Both the position numbers and the translations under genes were made by a program. From Candidatus Bathyarchaeota archaeon (GTDB lineage: Archaea > Thermoproteota > Bathyarchaeia > Bathyarchaeales > Bathyarchaeaceae): a DNA stretch of 37,033 nucleotides. The DNA is taken from positions 1-37,033 of the forward strand of contig SOJZ01000034.1 of assembly GCA_004376295.1 (NCBI GenBank), read 5' to 3'. Below the pieces are notes generated by a model. The model worked only from the letters and a program-made list of their open reading frames with translations. It did no database searches and was not told the DNA's origin. Positions within the stretch are counted from its first letter, which is position 1. Each line of letters begins with the position of its first letter. Shown here one piece after another: positions 23,529 to 31,951 of the stretch.

Positions 23529-26003
23529 TCATGTGTAATCTGGTTGTATGTTAGTTCTTCTTAGAAGGTTTGCGTTGGTGACCACGGTTATTGAACTGGT
23601 GGCCATGGCAATCTCGGCTATTACGGGGTGTGCAAGGCCTAACATCGCAAATGGAATCATCACGACGTTATAGAAGAACGCCCAGAACAAGTTCTGCTTT
23701 ATCTTTCGAAAAGTCGCTCGAGACAATTTGACAGCTTTAACCACGTCTGACAAGTTACCTCTCACGAGCACAATGTCTCCTGCTTCGATAGCTATGTCTG
23801 TTCCAGTGCCTATGGCGATGCCCACGTTGGCTTGAGTAAGAGCTGGTGCATCGTTTATCCCATCTCCTACCATAGCTACGAGTCCAACTTCGTTCTGAAG
23901 CCTCTGAATCTCCGCCACCTTCTTGTCTGGCAGCACCTCAGCCAATACTTTCGATATGCCGACTTTCCTTGCGATGGCCTCCCCAGTTCGTCGGTTATCT
24001 CCTGTAAGCATCGTTGTCTGAAGACCCAGCTTTTCCAGTTCAGCAATGGCGTCCACAGAATCGTCCTTGAGGGTGTCAGCTTCTGCGATTACTCCGACGC
24101 ACTTGTTGTTTTTAGCAACTAGCATCACGGTCTTCGCTTCCTCCTCCAACCTTTTAAGCTCCAATTCTAAGCTGCTGTAGTCAACTCCCTCTTCATCCAT
24201 AAGTTTCCTGTTACCGACCAGAACAGTGCCATGTCCTTCGATCTCCCCCTTGATTCCTCTACCGGTTATTGCCTCGAACTTCTCCATTTTCATTAATTTC
24301 AGTCGTTCTTCCTCAGCTTTCTTGATAATGGCTTCAGCCAAGGGATGCTCGGATCCCTTCTCGACACTGGCGGCTAACCTCAAAACCTCCCTCTCTTGAA
24401 CTCCCTTCACAGGAATTGTGTCCGTAACGTCAGGTTGTCCCTTAGTTATTGTGCCAGTTTTGTCGAAAACGATTACTTTCACGTCTTTGAGGGCTTGGAT
24501 TGCTTCTCCACGCCTGATCAAGACACCATTCTCAGCACCCATCCCACTTCCAACCATAAGAACCGTTGGTGTCGCCAGCCCGAGCGCACAGGGACATGCA
24601 ATAACCAGCGTCGCCACAGTCGCAAATACTGCCAATGAAAATACACTCAACGTCGGATCAACCCAAGGAAGGAACTGACTCGCCCATCCACCAACGCTAC
24701 CTATAACTCCGGGAAAGGCTAACCATAGGACAACGGTTAAGGAGGCTAGGACTAAGACTGCGGGAACGAAATAGCTAGTCACACGATCAGCGAATTCCTG
24801 AATAGGCACCTTAGAACCTTGGGCCTCTTCCACCATTTTTATGACCTGAGAAAGGAAGGTGTCCCTTCCGATCTTAGTTGCCCTGACCTTCAGGAGACCC
24901 CTTTGATTGATTGTGGCGCCAATGACCTCGTCGCCCAGCTTTTTGAGAACAGGCATAGACTCTCCAGTAGCCATCGATTCGTCTACGCCACTCTCACCTT
25001 CTATGACTACGCCATCTGTAGGTATCTTCTCTCCTGGCCGTACAATCATGACATCGCCTACTTCAACCTCGTCGATGGGGACCTCAACTTCCTTTTCCTC
25101 TCGAATGATCCTTGCGGTCTTCGCCTCAAGCTCTAGGAGTCTTCTGATGGCTTGAGATGCCCTTCCCTTGGCCTTTGCTTCAATATATCTTCCCGTGAGG
25201 TGGAAGGACATGATCATCGCGGCGACTCCTGCATAATTGGCTATGGGCGTGAAGAAAGATGGTGGACCTGTTAGGAAGGAAGCCAGCGTTCCCAGCATGA
25301 TAAGGACATCCATGTTCGCTGTGAAATGGGTTATAGCCTTTGCGGCTGATTTGTAGGTGGTCCATCCTGGATAGAAGAGAACTGGAGCTGCTAAGGCGAT
25401 CATGCCGAAATTGAACACCGTCGAGTTAGGCCAGCTAATTCCAAAGATCATTTCAGGGATCATCCAGACCATAATCGGTATCGTAAGCGCCCATGCGATG
25501 AAGACTCTTCTCCTTGCGCTTGAGAATACTTGGAGTTCTCTAGCTTCTTCTTCCTCAAACTTTGCCCGTTGATCCTCTCTACCCAGAACTTGGTACCCAG
25601 CATCTTCGACGACAATTCTAATTTCTTCATACTCTATTTCATTTGGATTGTAGGTGACGGTTGCCTTCTCGGTCGCCAGATTAACATTCGCTTCTTTTAC
25701 GCCCTTCGTTTTTCTTAGAGCGTTTTCGATGGTTTGGGCACAAGAAGCACATGTTATCCCGCCAATCCTCAGCACCACCCTCTGAGGTCCTTCGGCTATA
25801 TTATACCCTGTTTCCTTGATTATTTCTGATAGTTCCTTTTCATTTGCTTTGTCGTCTTCGTATTCAATGTATGCGGTTTCTGTTGTGAAGTTGACTACCG
25901 CTTTATCGACTCCTTCGGCTTTCAACAATGCCTTCTCTATTGTTTGCGCGCAAGCGGTGCAGTGCATTCCACTGATTTTAATCTGGCTTTTTTGTTTGGT
26001 CAT
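23529..26003 (-). CDS. copA: Copper-translocating P1B-type ATPase
   Basis: Exports Cu(I) from the cytoplasm using ATP. The 824 residues have two N-terminal heavy-metal-associated domains (CTAC at 15-18, CASC at 85-88), the actuator TGES at 346-349, the transport-site CPC at 470-472, the phosphorylation motif DKTGT with D514, the HP dipeptide at 553-554 and GDGINDAP at 713-720. The last helices carry FFYN and [12 protein letters not shown], residues typical of the Cu(I)-selective subgroup. ATG with GGAG 9 nt ahead, 32 nt after the PadR regulator gene. A complete, standard enzyme. Confidence 0.96.
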   Translation of the reverse strand: MTKQKSQIKISGMHCTACAQTIEKALLKAEGVDKAVVNFTTETAYIEYEDDKANEKELSEIIKETGYNIAEGPQRVVLRIGGITCASCAQTIENALRKTKGVKEANVNLATEKATVTYNPNEIEYEEIRIVVEDAGYQVLGREDQRAKFEEEEARELQVFSSARRRVFIAWALTIPIMVWMIPEMIFGISWPNSTVFNFGMIALAAPVLFYPGWTTYKSAAKAITHFTANMDVLIMLGTLASFLTGPPSFFTPIANYAGVAAMIMSFHLTGRYIEAKAKGRASQAIRRLLELEAKTARIIREEKEVEVPIDEVEVGDVMIVRPGEKIPTDGVVIEGESGVDESMATGESMPVLKKLGDEVIGATINQRGLLKVRATKIGRDTFLSQVIKMVEEAQGSKVPIQEFADRVTSYFVPAVLVLASLTVVLWLAFPGVIGSVGGWASQFLPWVDPTLSVFSLAVFATVATLVIACPCALGLATPTVLMVGSGMGAENGVLIRRGEAIQALKDVKVIVFDKTGTITKGQPDVTDTIPVKGVQEREVLRLAASVEKGSEHPLAEAIIKKAEEERLKLMKMEKFEAITGRGIKGEIEGHGTVLVGNRKLMDEEGVDYSSLELELKRLEEEAKTVMLVAKNNKCVGVIAEADTLKDDSVDAIAELEKLGLQTTMLTGDNRRTGEAIARKVGISKVLAEVLPDKKVAEIQRLQNEVGLVAMVGDGINDAPALTQANVGIAIGTGTDIAIEAGDIVLVRGNLSDVVKAVKLSRATFRKIKQNLFWAFFYNVVMIPFAMLGLAHPVIAEIAMATSSITVVTNANLLRRTNIQPDYT

Positions 26004-26035
26004 TCAAGTCTTCTCCTTCATGATCTCTCAGATTG

Positions 26036-26476
26036 TCAGGTTGCTGATGATAATTCGTTCTTGTAGGCTTGGGCACAGTGAACGCAGCAAAAGATCCTTT
26101 CTTTGTCGCCTATAACCTCTTTGTATCCTCCTTCGTAAATTTTGCAGCCGCAGTGGAAACATATATTTAGGTTCGGCTCGATGGCCATAGAGACCATAGA
26201 CGCAATTCGCTTGTAGATGCGGGTGGCTAATTCTTTTCCTGTAGCCGTCAACTCATACACTTTCTTTGGCTTCTGGCCCACCGGCTTTCTAGTCGATTTC
26301 ACCAAGCCATTTTTTTCAAGCTTTTTTAAAAATGGATAAAGCAGACTTGGATTGACTGGTTTGTCGATTCTGTCTTCAACCTCTTTCATGATTCCATATC
26401 CATGAAGAGGTTTTTCGCTGAGAAGTAGAATTATGGAGGATCTCATCATGTCTAAAGCAAAATCTTCGCTCAACAT
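26036..26476 (-). CDS. PadR-type regulator with C-terminal TRASH-like metal domain
   Basis: A 146-residue predicted transcription factor. Residues about 8-90 form a PadR winged helix (SIILLLSEKPLHGYGIMKEV, NPSLLYPFLKKLEKNGLV, YELTATGKEL). In place of the usual dimerising helix there is a Cys-rich module (C106, C109, C111, C130, C131, C134: CFHCGC and FCCVHC) like TRASH metal-sensing domains. It is upstream of copA in the same direction, so it most likely senses copper and controls the operon and itself. A perfect 8-bp inverted repeat at 26491-26515 is a good operator candidate. ATG has GGTGA 7 nt ahead. The fusion is unusual; ligand identity is inferred. Confidence 0.85.
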   Translation of the reverse strand: MLSEDFALDMMRSSIILLLSEKPLHGYGIMKEVEDRIDKPVNPSLLYPFLKKLEKNGLVKSTRKPVGQKPKKVYELTATGKELATRIYKRIASMVSMAIEPNLNICFHCGCKIYEGGYKEVIGDKERIFCCVHCAQAYKNELSSAT

Positions 26477-26490
26477 TATATATCACCCAA

Positions 26491-26515
26491 AAATATATTG
26501 GAAGTGGATATATTT
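26491..26515. promoter_or_regulatory. Perfect inverted repeat in the padR/SHOCT divergent promoter
   Basis: AAATATAT and ATATATTT flank a 9-nt spacer (TGGAAGTGG), a perfect 8-bp dyad 14 nt ahead of the PadR ATG. The adjoining A/T-rich stretch to 26520 (TATATTTAAATA) can serve as TATA box for both directions. This is the best candidate for the PadR-TRASH binding site. Confidence 0.6.
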
Positions 26516-26546
26516 AAATATTACTCATTTCATATAGATGTAGTGA

Positions 26547-26882
26547 ATGAAAATGTCCGAAAAAAATAGGGATTTGATTTGGCTCTTCATGCTTCTCGTT
26601 GTGTCGATAAGTATCCTGCCGGTGCTGATGTGGGGGTTAGGTGGTGGGTACATGTCAGGGATGCTGGGCATGATGGGATACGGGTGGGGCTCCATGGTTC
26701 TGATACCCATAGCTTTTCTCGTGTTGATAGTCTTGGGAGCATACTACCTCATTACCGGATCTTCAAGGACTGGTAGATCTAACCGTGGTGGAAGAGCCGT
26801 CGAAATACTCATGGAGCGATACGCAAACGGCGAGATCACAAGAGAGCAATTCTTGAAGATGAAGAAGGAGTTGGAATCGTGA
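26547..26882 (+). CDS. Small membrane protein with SHOCT domain and Met-rich loop
   Basis: A 111-residue protein with two hydrophobic helices (about 9-30 and 50-70) and a C-terminal SHOCT motif (ILMERYANGEITREQFLKMK). The loop between the helices is rich in Gly and Met (GGGYMSGMLGMMGYGWGSM), and Met clusters of this type can bind Cu(I). It is divergent from the padR-copA operon across a shared control region, which supports a copper-related role. SHOCT proteins are frequent near metal ATPases but their function is not known. The ATG at 26547 gives a very short leader; the ATG at 26553 is equally possible. Confidence 0.8.
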   Translation: MKMSEKNRDLIWLFMLLVVSISILPVLMWGLGGGYMSGMLGMMGYGWGSMVLIPIAFLVLIVLGAYYLITGSSRTGRSNRGGRAVEILMERYANGEITREQFLKMKKELES

Positions 26883-26910
26883 AGCAGAAGCGGTTGGCTT
26901 TAAGGCTTGT

Positions 26911-27171
26911 TCTGCATGCATGCCACGAGAGCTTGAATTTTATGAGAAAACATGGCTCTCATGATTCCACCCCATTTTCGGGACTTTCTCAATTGTTTGA
27001 GGCAAAAATACTAGTAGATTGACTTCTTCTTATCTCAACCGATGAGAACGGAGTGGCCTTGTTCAAAATGTTTTATACTTGCACTTGGTGATAACTTAAG
27101 TGTGATCGGCTATGGGAAGCGTTTTAGAAGTAAACGGGGGTGATTGGGCGCACGAGGTTTTGCAGTCTGAC
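26911..27171 (+). repeat. Copy B of the duplicated thioredoxin promoter and gene start
   Basis: Partner of 21069-21321. This copy keeps the intact thioredoxin-like gene. Sequence differences from copy A are spread evenly across coding and non-coding parts, and the non-coding 190 nt are as conserved as the coding part. Confidence 0.85.
27071..27080 (+). promoter_or_regulatory. TATA box of the thioredoxin-like gene
   Basis: TTTTATACTT, identical in both copies of the duplication, about 36 nt ahead of the ATG. It predicts a leader of about 12 nt. Confidence 0.5.
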
Positions 27172-27489
27172 GTGTTGACGGTTGTTGACTTCTGGCATAA
27201 CCGTTGCCCTTGGTGTCTGAAGCTCAATCTGATATTCAACGAGGTTGCTGAAGAATACAAAGATAAAATCAAATTTGTCAAGTTGAATATTTTAGAGAAT
27301 CCGAGTAATCAGGAGATAGCGGTTCATCATGGGATTATGAGTACGCCAACCTTAATGTTCTTCTGCGAGGGAAGATCCGTAGGCCAAGCTTTGGGTTTTA
27401 TGCCTAAAGACCGTCTAAAGGGGATACTTGATGATATGCTTAAGAAACACAGAGAATGCATTAAGCAGAGCACTGAGCTAAAGACTTGA
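27112..27489 (+). CDS. Thioredoxin-like protein
   Basis: A 125-residue thioredoxin fold with active site C32-P-W-C35 (FWHNRCPWCLKLN) and the cis-proline in GIMSTPTLMFF. The Trp before the motif is moved (usual WCGPC), so redox potential may differ from classical thioredoxin. A general disulfide reductant role is likely; arsenate reductase at 7831 and thiol-dependent peroxide enzymes are possible clients. No signal peptide, so cytoplasmic. The upstream region and first 20 codons occur a second time at 21069-21321. Convergent with cutA, 7 nt apart. Confidence 0.9.
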   Translation: MGSVLEVNGGDWAHEVLQSDVLTVVDFWHNRCPWCLKLNLIFNEVAEEYKDKIKFVKLNILENPSNQEIAVHHGIMSTPTLMFFCEGRSVGQALGFMPKDRLKGILDDMLKKHRECIKQSTELKT

Positions 27490-27496
27490 CGGGTTT

Positions 27497-27817
27497 TCAT
27501 TTCTTGAGTTCGCTTTCTAACCAATTAAGATAACTCTTACTGCCCTTTGTTACAATCATGGCTAGTATCTCAGGCACCTCATATGAATGAACTTGGTGAA
27601 TCGTAGATTCTAGTTCTTCATAAAGGTCAGTTCGAGATTTCATGAGACACAACCACTCTTCAGCCTTCTCGATCTTTTCTTTCCACCAGTAAGTACTGGT
27701 TATTGGACCAAAAACCTGCGCACATCCCGCTAATCGTTTTTCAACTACTATCTGCGAAATCTTATCCGCTTCTTCTCTGCTACCGGTGACTGTAATTACC
27801 TGAATGTATTCAACCAT
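27497..27817 (-). CDS. cutA: CutA1 divalent-cation tolerance protein
   Basis: Small trimeric ferredoxin-fold protein of the CutA1 family, linked to tolerance of copper and other divalent ions. The 106 residues read VITVTGSREEADKISQIVVE, then KRLAGCAQVFGPITSTYWWK, then HSYEVPEILAM, all family landmarks, including the conserved Cys and the YEVPEI segment. ATG has GAGGGAT ahead. It lies in the metal region next to thioredoxin and copper genes, though CutA is also found away from metal genes and its biochemical role remains unclear. Confidence 0.95.
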   Translation of the reverse strand: MVEYIQVITVTGSREEADKISQIVVEKRLAGCAQVFGPITSTYWWKEKIEKAEEWLCLMKSRTDLYEELESTIHQVHSYEVPEILAMIVTKGSKSYLNWLESELKK

Positions 27818-28083
27818 ATTTATCCCTCACTACTTCATCTCTTGCCAATACCCTTGATATTCATGCATAACTCTATTTTGAAGCTTTTCCATTAACATTA
27901 ACGTTATCTCCTCCGCAAAAGCTACAAAAACAATGTATATAGCGCTCCATGCATGCCGGCGCCTTATGGGCGCGTTGGATTATTGGTTAGCATGCGGACG
28001 TTCAGCGACCAATTCTGTTATTTTGTGTTCAGCGAAACATAGGAAAGGAAAATGATAGATGGAAGCTTTCAGGTTCTTCTAGA
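27818..28083. other. Intergenic region between cutA and AMP phosphorylase genes
   Basis: I find no gene here. It holds the cutA promoter region and two TGCATGC-type motifs (CATGCATGC near 27952 and GCATGC near 27995) like those in several other gaps of this window. Confidence 0.35.
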
Positions 28084-29628
28084 CTATCTTTCTAGCGTGA
28101 AGACTTTTCTTTGTATGACTCGTGTTGGGACGCGACCAATTAACATTCTTTCTTCTGGTTTTTTGCTTAACCCTATTGGTCGAAGTTTTTTTGCCAATTC
28201 TAAGGCTGTGTTCAATTTTGTGTTTCTTTCGGCGTAAATCTCAAAGAGAACATCACCCTTTTCAATGTGTTCTCCAAGTTTTATTTTCAGTACGACTCCA
28301 GATCCCTTGTCTTTGGGAGCGCCTGCCTCTCTGGCAACTTGAGCGATGCTTCTGTTGTTAATCCATAAGACTCTGCCGTCTTTGTCCGTTGTTATTTCCG
28401 CTTTTTTGTATCCAAGTTTTATGTCCTCAGGCTTTATTCTCGGGTTTCCGCCCTGTGCCTCTATTATTTGTCTGAACTTTCTTTCCGCTTTTCCTGATTT
28501 TAGGAGGCTCTCTGCCTTTTGTTTTCCATTTTCGACCCCAACCATTTCGAAGAGGATGCCTGCAATGCTTGTTGCTTTTTCTTGAAGGTCAACTGGACCC
28601 TTTCCCATGATTGTAGATAATGCTTCTCTTGCTTCTAACGCTGGGCCTATAGCGTATCCGATAGGTTGTTCTCCAAAGGTCACTGCACATTGAACATTCA
28701 TTCCCAATCGCTTCCCTAAATCTATGAAATCGTATGCAAGTACATTTGCGCTGCCGATTGTTTTTACTTTTGCACCTCTTCCAGTTGGGATGTCTATGAC
28801 TACATGTGTGGCGCCTATGGCTTTCTTCTTGCTCATAATTGACGGAAGAAGCAACGGATCTATCGCCAGCGGATACTCAACTTGAATGAAAATGTCATCG
28901 GCAGGAGCTAACTCTAAGGCGCCACCCCAAACCATACAACCATTTGTTTTCTTCACTACATCTCTTATTTCTTCAAGGGTTAGGTTTACTGGACAAAATG
29001 TTTCAACGCGGTCAGCGGTTCCTGCCGGAGAAGTCACTGCTCTAGAGGAAGTTTTAGGTATGATAAAACCAGCAGCGGCGATAATTGGCACTATTAAAAG
29101 TGATGTCTTGTCGCCGGGTACTCCACCTATACTGTGCTTGTCTAGAATTGGAGTTTTATCAAGGGTCAGGGTGCCACCAGTCTCCACCATGGCTTTCGAT
29201 AAAGCTTCAATTTCATCTATGCTTAACCCATGAATATAAAGCGCAGTTACAAAGGACGCGATTTCAATGTCGCTTAGGTGACGTTCCACAACTTCCTCAA
29301 CTATCATTTTTACTTCGTTTTCTCGTAATCTTTCACCACGTATTTTTGCTTGAACATAATTAAGTGCCTCAGGTCTTTCTGCAGGTTGTACTTCAATGAT
29401 TTCTCCGTTCTCTATTCCGAGCTTTGTTGAAATCTCTTGATAGACTCCCACATAGTTACGTGGAAAGTTGTCAGCAATGTTGACGATAGCAATTAAATGT
29501 TCATCTTTATGGGTTATTTTCACTCTGTCAGATGAATGTACACCGATAAGACTCGCGGTTTCATCGTCCAATATGGCGATTCTTCTTCCGCCAGCTTGGA
29601 TATCTAGAAGTCTGGCTTGCAGCTTCAT
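28084..29628 (-). CDS. deoA: AMP phosphorylase
   Basis: First enzyme of the archaeal AMP pathway: AMP + phosphate gives adenine + ribose 1,5-bisphosphate. The 514 residues include an archaea-specific N-terminal domain (about 1-85) and the nucleoside-phosphorylase catalytic region with DKHSIGGVPGDKTSLLIVP and KTSSRAVTSPAGTADRVE. Length and the N-terminal domain separate it from bacterial thymidine phosphorylase (about 440 residues). The ATG has GTGAG ahead. It is divergent from the RuBisCO gene across 95 nt, so the first two pathway steps share a control region. Confidence 0.95.
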   Translation of the reverse strand: MKLQARLLDIQAGGRRIAILDDETASLIGVHSSDRVKITHKDEHLIAIVNIADNFPRNYVGVYQEISTKLGIENGEIIEVQPAERPEALNYVQAKIRGERLRENEVKMIVEEVVERHLSDIEIASFVTALYIHGLSIDEIEALSKAMVETGGTLTLDKTPILDKHSIGGVPGDKTSLLIVPIIAAAGFIIPKTSSRAVTSPAGTADRVETFCPVNLTLEEIRDVVKKTNGCMVWGGALELAPADDIFIQVEYPLAIDPLLLPSIMSKKKAIGATHVVIDIPTGRGAKVKTIGSANVLAYDFIDLGKRLGMNVQCAVTFGEQPIGYAIGPALEAREALSTIMGKGPVDLQEKATSIAGILFEMVGVENGKQKAESLLKSGKAERKFRQIIEAQGGNPRIKPEDIKLGYKKAEITTDKDGRVLWINNRSIAQVAREAGAPKDKGSGVVLKIKLGEHIEKGDVLFEIYAERNTKLNTALELAKKLRPIGLSKKPEERMLIGRVPTRVIQRKVFTLER

Positions 29629-29723
29629 TCAGACTCACTCTTAATCAAAAAGTAAGGCGAATCATTGCTTAAAGGCTTTAAGCAACTCAATCCAATAAAC
29701 AAAATTGAGAGGCTGGAGTCAGT

Positions 29724-30953
29724 TTGAGATACATAGATTTTGTGGATTTCAAATACGAACCTGAAGAAACAGATGTTGTTTGCACGTTCTCCGTTCAACC
29801 AGAAGGCGTCAGCATAGAGGAAGCTGCAGGCGGGGTGGCTGCTGAAAGTTCGATAGGAACGTGGACAGAACTCACAACCGTAAAGTCCTATGTTCAGAAA
29901 CTTGCCGCTCGCGTATTTAGCATAGAAAGAAACAATGTGAAAATAGCTTATCCGATTGAACTTTTCGAGCCGAGAAACATGCCCAACATATTGAGTAGTG
30001 TTTCAGGGAATGTTTTCGGATTGAAAACTCTTAAGAACTTACGGCTTGAAGACATCCACTTTTCCTCGGAGCTTATCAGAAGCTTCAAGGGTCCAAAATA
30101 TGGTATTGGAGGAGTTCGAAAGCTTTTGAAAGTTTATGATCGGCCATTGGTGGGAACGATAATCAAGCCCAAACTTGGGTTGAAAACTTTGGATCACGCA
30201 AAAGTTGCTCATGAAGCTTGGGTCGGAGGATGTGACATAGTAAAGGACGATGAGAACCTAAGCAATCAAAGGTTTAATCCATTTGAAGACCGTGTCATTA
30301 AAACATTAGAGAGTAGAGACCGAGCTGAAGAAGAAACTGGTGAAAGAAAAGTTTACATGGTTAATATCACAGCGGAAACGAGGGAGATGATAAAAAGAGC
30401 TGAATTTGTGCTTAGCCGTAGTGGAGAATATGTCATGGTTGACATTCTAACTTGTGGTTTTTCCGCTTTACAGACGCTACTTGAACAAGACTTTAACCTT
30501 ATAATTCATGCGCATAGGGCTGGACATGCGGCGTTTACTAGGAATCCTAAGCATGGAATTTCGATGCGAGTAATAGCCAAAATAGCTAGGATAATAGGTG
30601 TAGATCAACTTCACGTAGGCACAGTTGTTGGAAAAATGTTTGAAACAAGAGAGGAAGTTGCGGAGAACTGTGAAGCATTAAAGGAGGAAATGAGCGGATT
30701 AAAACGAGTTTTACCCGTTGCTTCAGGCGGTTTGCATCCAAGATTAGTTCCAGCACTAATCGAGTTTTTCGGAAAAGACTTCGTCATTCAAGCTGGAGGA
30801 GGAATTCACGGTCACAGAGATGGAACAGTTGCAGGAGCAAAAGCTATGCGGCAAGCAGTAGATGCGACTTTAGAAGCCATATCTCTGAGAGAATATGCTA
30901 AAGAACACAGAGAACTTAAAACAGCACTGCAAATATGGGAACAGCACGCCTAG
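29724..30953 (+). CDS. rbcL: Form III RuBisCO large subunit
   Basis: Carboxylates ribulose 1,5-bisphosphate to two 3-phosphoglycerates, here as the last step of AMP salvage. The 409 residues keep every catalytic residue: K148 in GTIIKPKLGLK, the carbamylated K174 with D176 and E177 in DIVKDDEN, H264-R265 in HAHRAGHA, H297 in QLHVGT, K304 in VVGKMFE, and the phosphate loops ASGGLHP and GGGIHGH. It is shorter than plant forms and has no small subunit nearby, as expected for form III. Start is a TTG with GGAG 5 nt ahead. Confidence 0.96.
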   Translation: MRYIDFVDFKYEPEETDVVCTFSVQPEGVSIEEAAGGVAAESSIGTWTELTTVKSYVQKLAARVFSIERNNVKIAYPIELFEPRNMPNILSSVSGNVFGLKTLKNLRLEDIHFSSELIRSFKGPKYGIGGVRKLLKVYDRPLVGTIIKPKLGLKTLDHAKVAHEAWVGGCDIVKDDENLSNQRFNPFEDRVIKTLESRDRAEEETGERKVYMVNITAETREMIKRAEFVLSRSGEYVMVDILTCGFSALQTLLEQDFNLIIHAHRAGHAAFTRNPKHGISMRVIAKIARIIGVDQLHVGTVVGKMFETREEVAENCEALKEEMSGLKRVLPVASGGLHPRLVPALIEFFGKDFVIQAGGGIHGHRDGTVAGAKAMRQAVDATLEAISLREYAKEHRELKTALQIWEQHA

Positions 30954-30961
30954 CAGTTTGG

Positions 30962-31882
30962 TTACTCAAGAATCCATGGATATTTTCTATGCATCACTTG
31001 GATTATTGAGTGAGGAGAGATTATCCCCTCTTCACATATTATGCCGTGAACAAAGTCTCTCCTTGTAATATCAAAGGCAGGATTCCTTATGATTAAGTTT
31101 TTTGGAGGATTTTTCCAAATTTCGTTTTGTCTTCTTTCCTCTATTTTTTCATAGTCCCCGTACCTAGTTACAGGGTCGAACTTCAAAAGTTCAGAAACCA
31201 CGTAGAAGGGTGTTCTGGCTTCCTGAGCAATGAGGGCGATCATACTTGTTCCAATCTTGTTCACCACATTTCCCTCTGAGGTTATGGCATCTGCTCCCAC
31301 TAATACAAGGTCAACTTGATTCATGAAAAAGCGTGCAGCCGAATCCACAATCAAAGTAGTCTTCACGCCTAACTCTAACATTTCTTTCGCGGTTATTCTG
31401 CCTTGAAAGACAGGTCTACTTTCAGTACAGATAACTTCAAAGGATCTTCCTTCTAGTTTAGCTCTTCTCAACAAATAAGTGACTGTTGATGAGTGGCAGT
31501 GAGTTAGGACTACTGAATTGTTCCTAATTCTTCTAGCTCCTATTTCAGCAATTTTTCTCTTTGAATTTTCAAGATTTTTGAGAAACTGTTCAGAAGCCGA
31601 GGTGACTATCTCGGTTAGTTCCTCAACTTTTTCATGGATATTTTTTTCTACTTGACTTGTTATCAATCGAACAGCGTTTCTCATCAACGGTTCAGTCTCT
31701 CTGGAAGAAAAAAGGATTTCCTTTGCCTCTGAGAGTTCCTTCAAAAATTCCTTTTTGTTCTTCGCTTTTGTTTCTTTCGCTAGAGTTTCTATCGCTTTTA
31801 TGGCGGCTACAGCAACGTTTCTGGCACCTTGAACTTCAAGCTGTTTTATTCTCATAGCGGTTGCTTGAACTGTTTTCAACAA
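30962..31882 (-). CDS. Ribose-1,5-bisphosphate isomerase
   Basis: Converts ribose 1,5-bisphosphate to ribulose 1,5-bisphosphate, the substrate of RuBisCO. It belongs to the eIF2B-alpha/MtnA-like fold. The 306 residues have the catalytic Cys129 in LTHCHSST and Asp198 in LVGADAI, the residues assigned in the Thermococcus enzyme, and the conserved ending RDFVHGIICEEGIISP. MtnA-like methylthioribose-phosphate isomerase is the alternative, but with AMP phosphorylase and form III RuBisCO next door this assignment is safe. Start is a TTG with GGGTGA ahead. Convergent with rbcL, 8 nt apart. Confidence 0.94.
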   Translation of the reverse strand: MLKTVQATAMRIKQLEVQGARNVAVAAIKAIETLAKETKAKNKKEFLKELSEAKEILFSSRETEPLMRNAVRLITSQVEKNIHEKVEELTEIVTSASEQFLKNLENSKRKIAEIGARRIRNNSVVLTHCHSSTVTYLLRRAKLEGRSFEVICTESRPVFQGRITAKEMLELGVKTTLIVDSAARFFMNQVDLVLVGADAITSEGNVVNKIGTSMIALIAQEARTPFYVVSELLKFDPVTRYGDYEKIEERRQNEIWKNPPKNLIIRNPAFDITRRDFVHGIICEEGIISPHSIIQVMHRKYPWILE

Positions 31883-31951
31883 TAGTTTTCACCCATAAGG
31901 ACAGTTATCTTTTTAGTAAACGAAGGCACTAAAACTTTTGGTAGGATAATT

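Noticed and set aside
23165-23554. Plus-strand open frame of 129 codons
   Set aside because: It is the complement of the YHS and small zinc-finger genes, which have clear family patterns and ribosome binding sites on the minus strand.
21069-27171. Composite transposon bounded by the two duplicated segments
   Set aside because: The copies are direct repeats of a host promoter and gene start. No transposase, terminal inverted repeats or target-site duplications are visible, and the genes between are ordinary metal genes on both strands.
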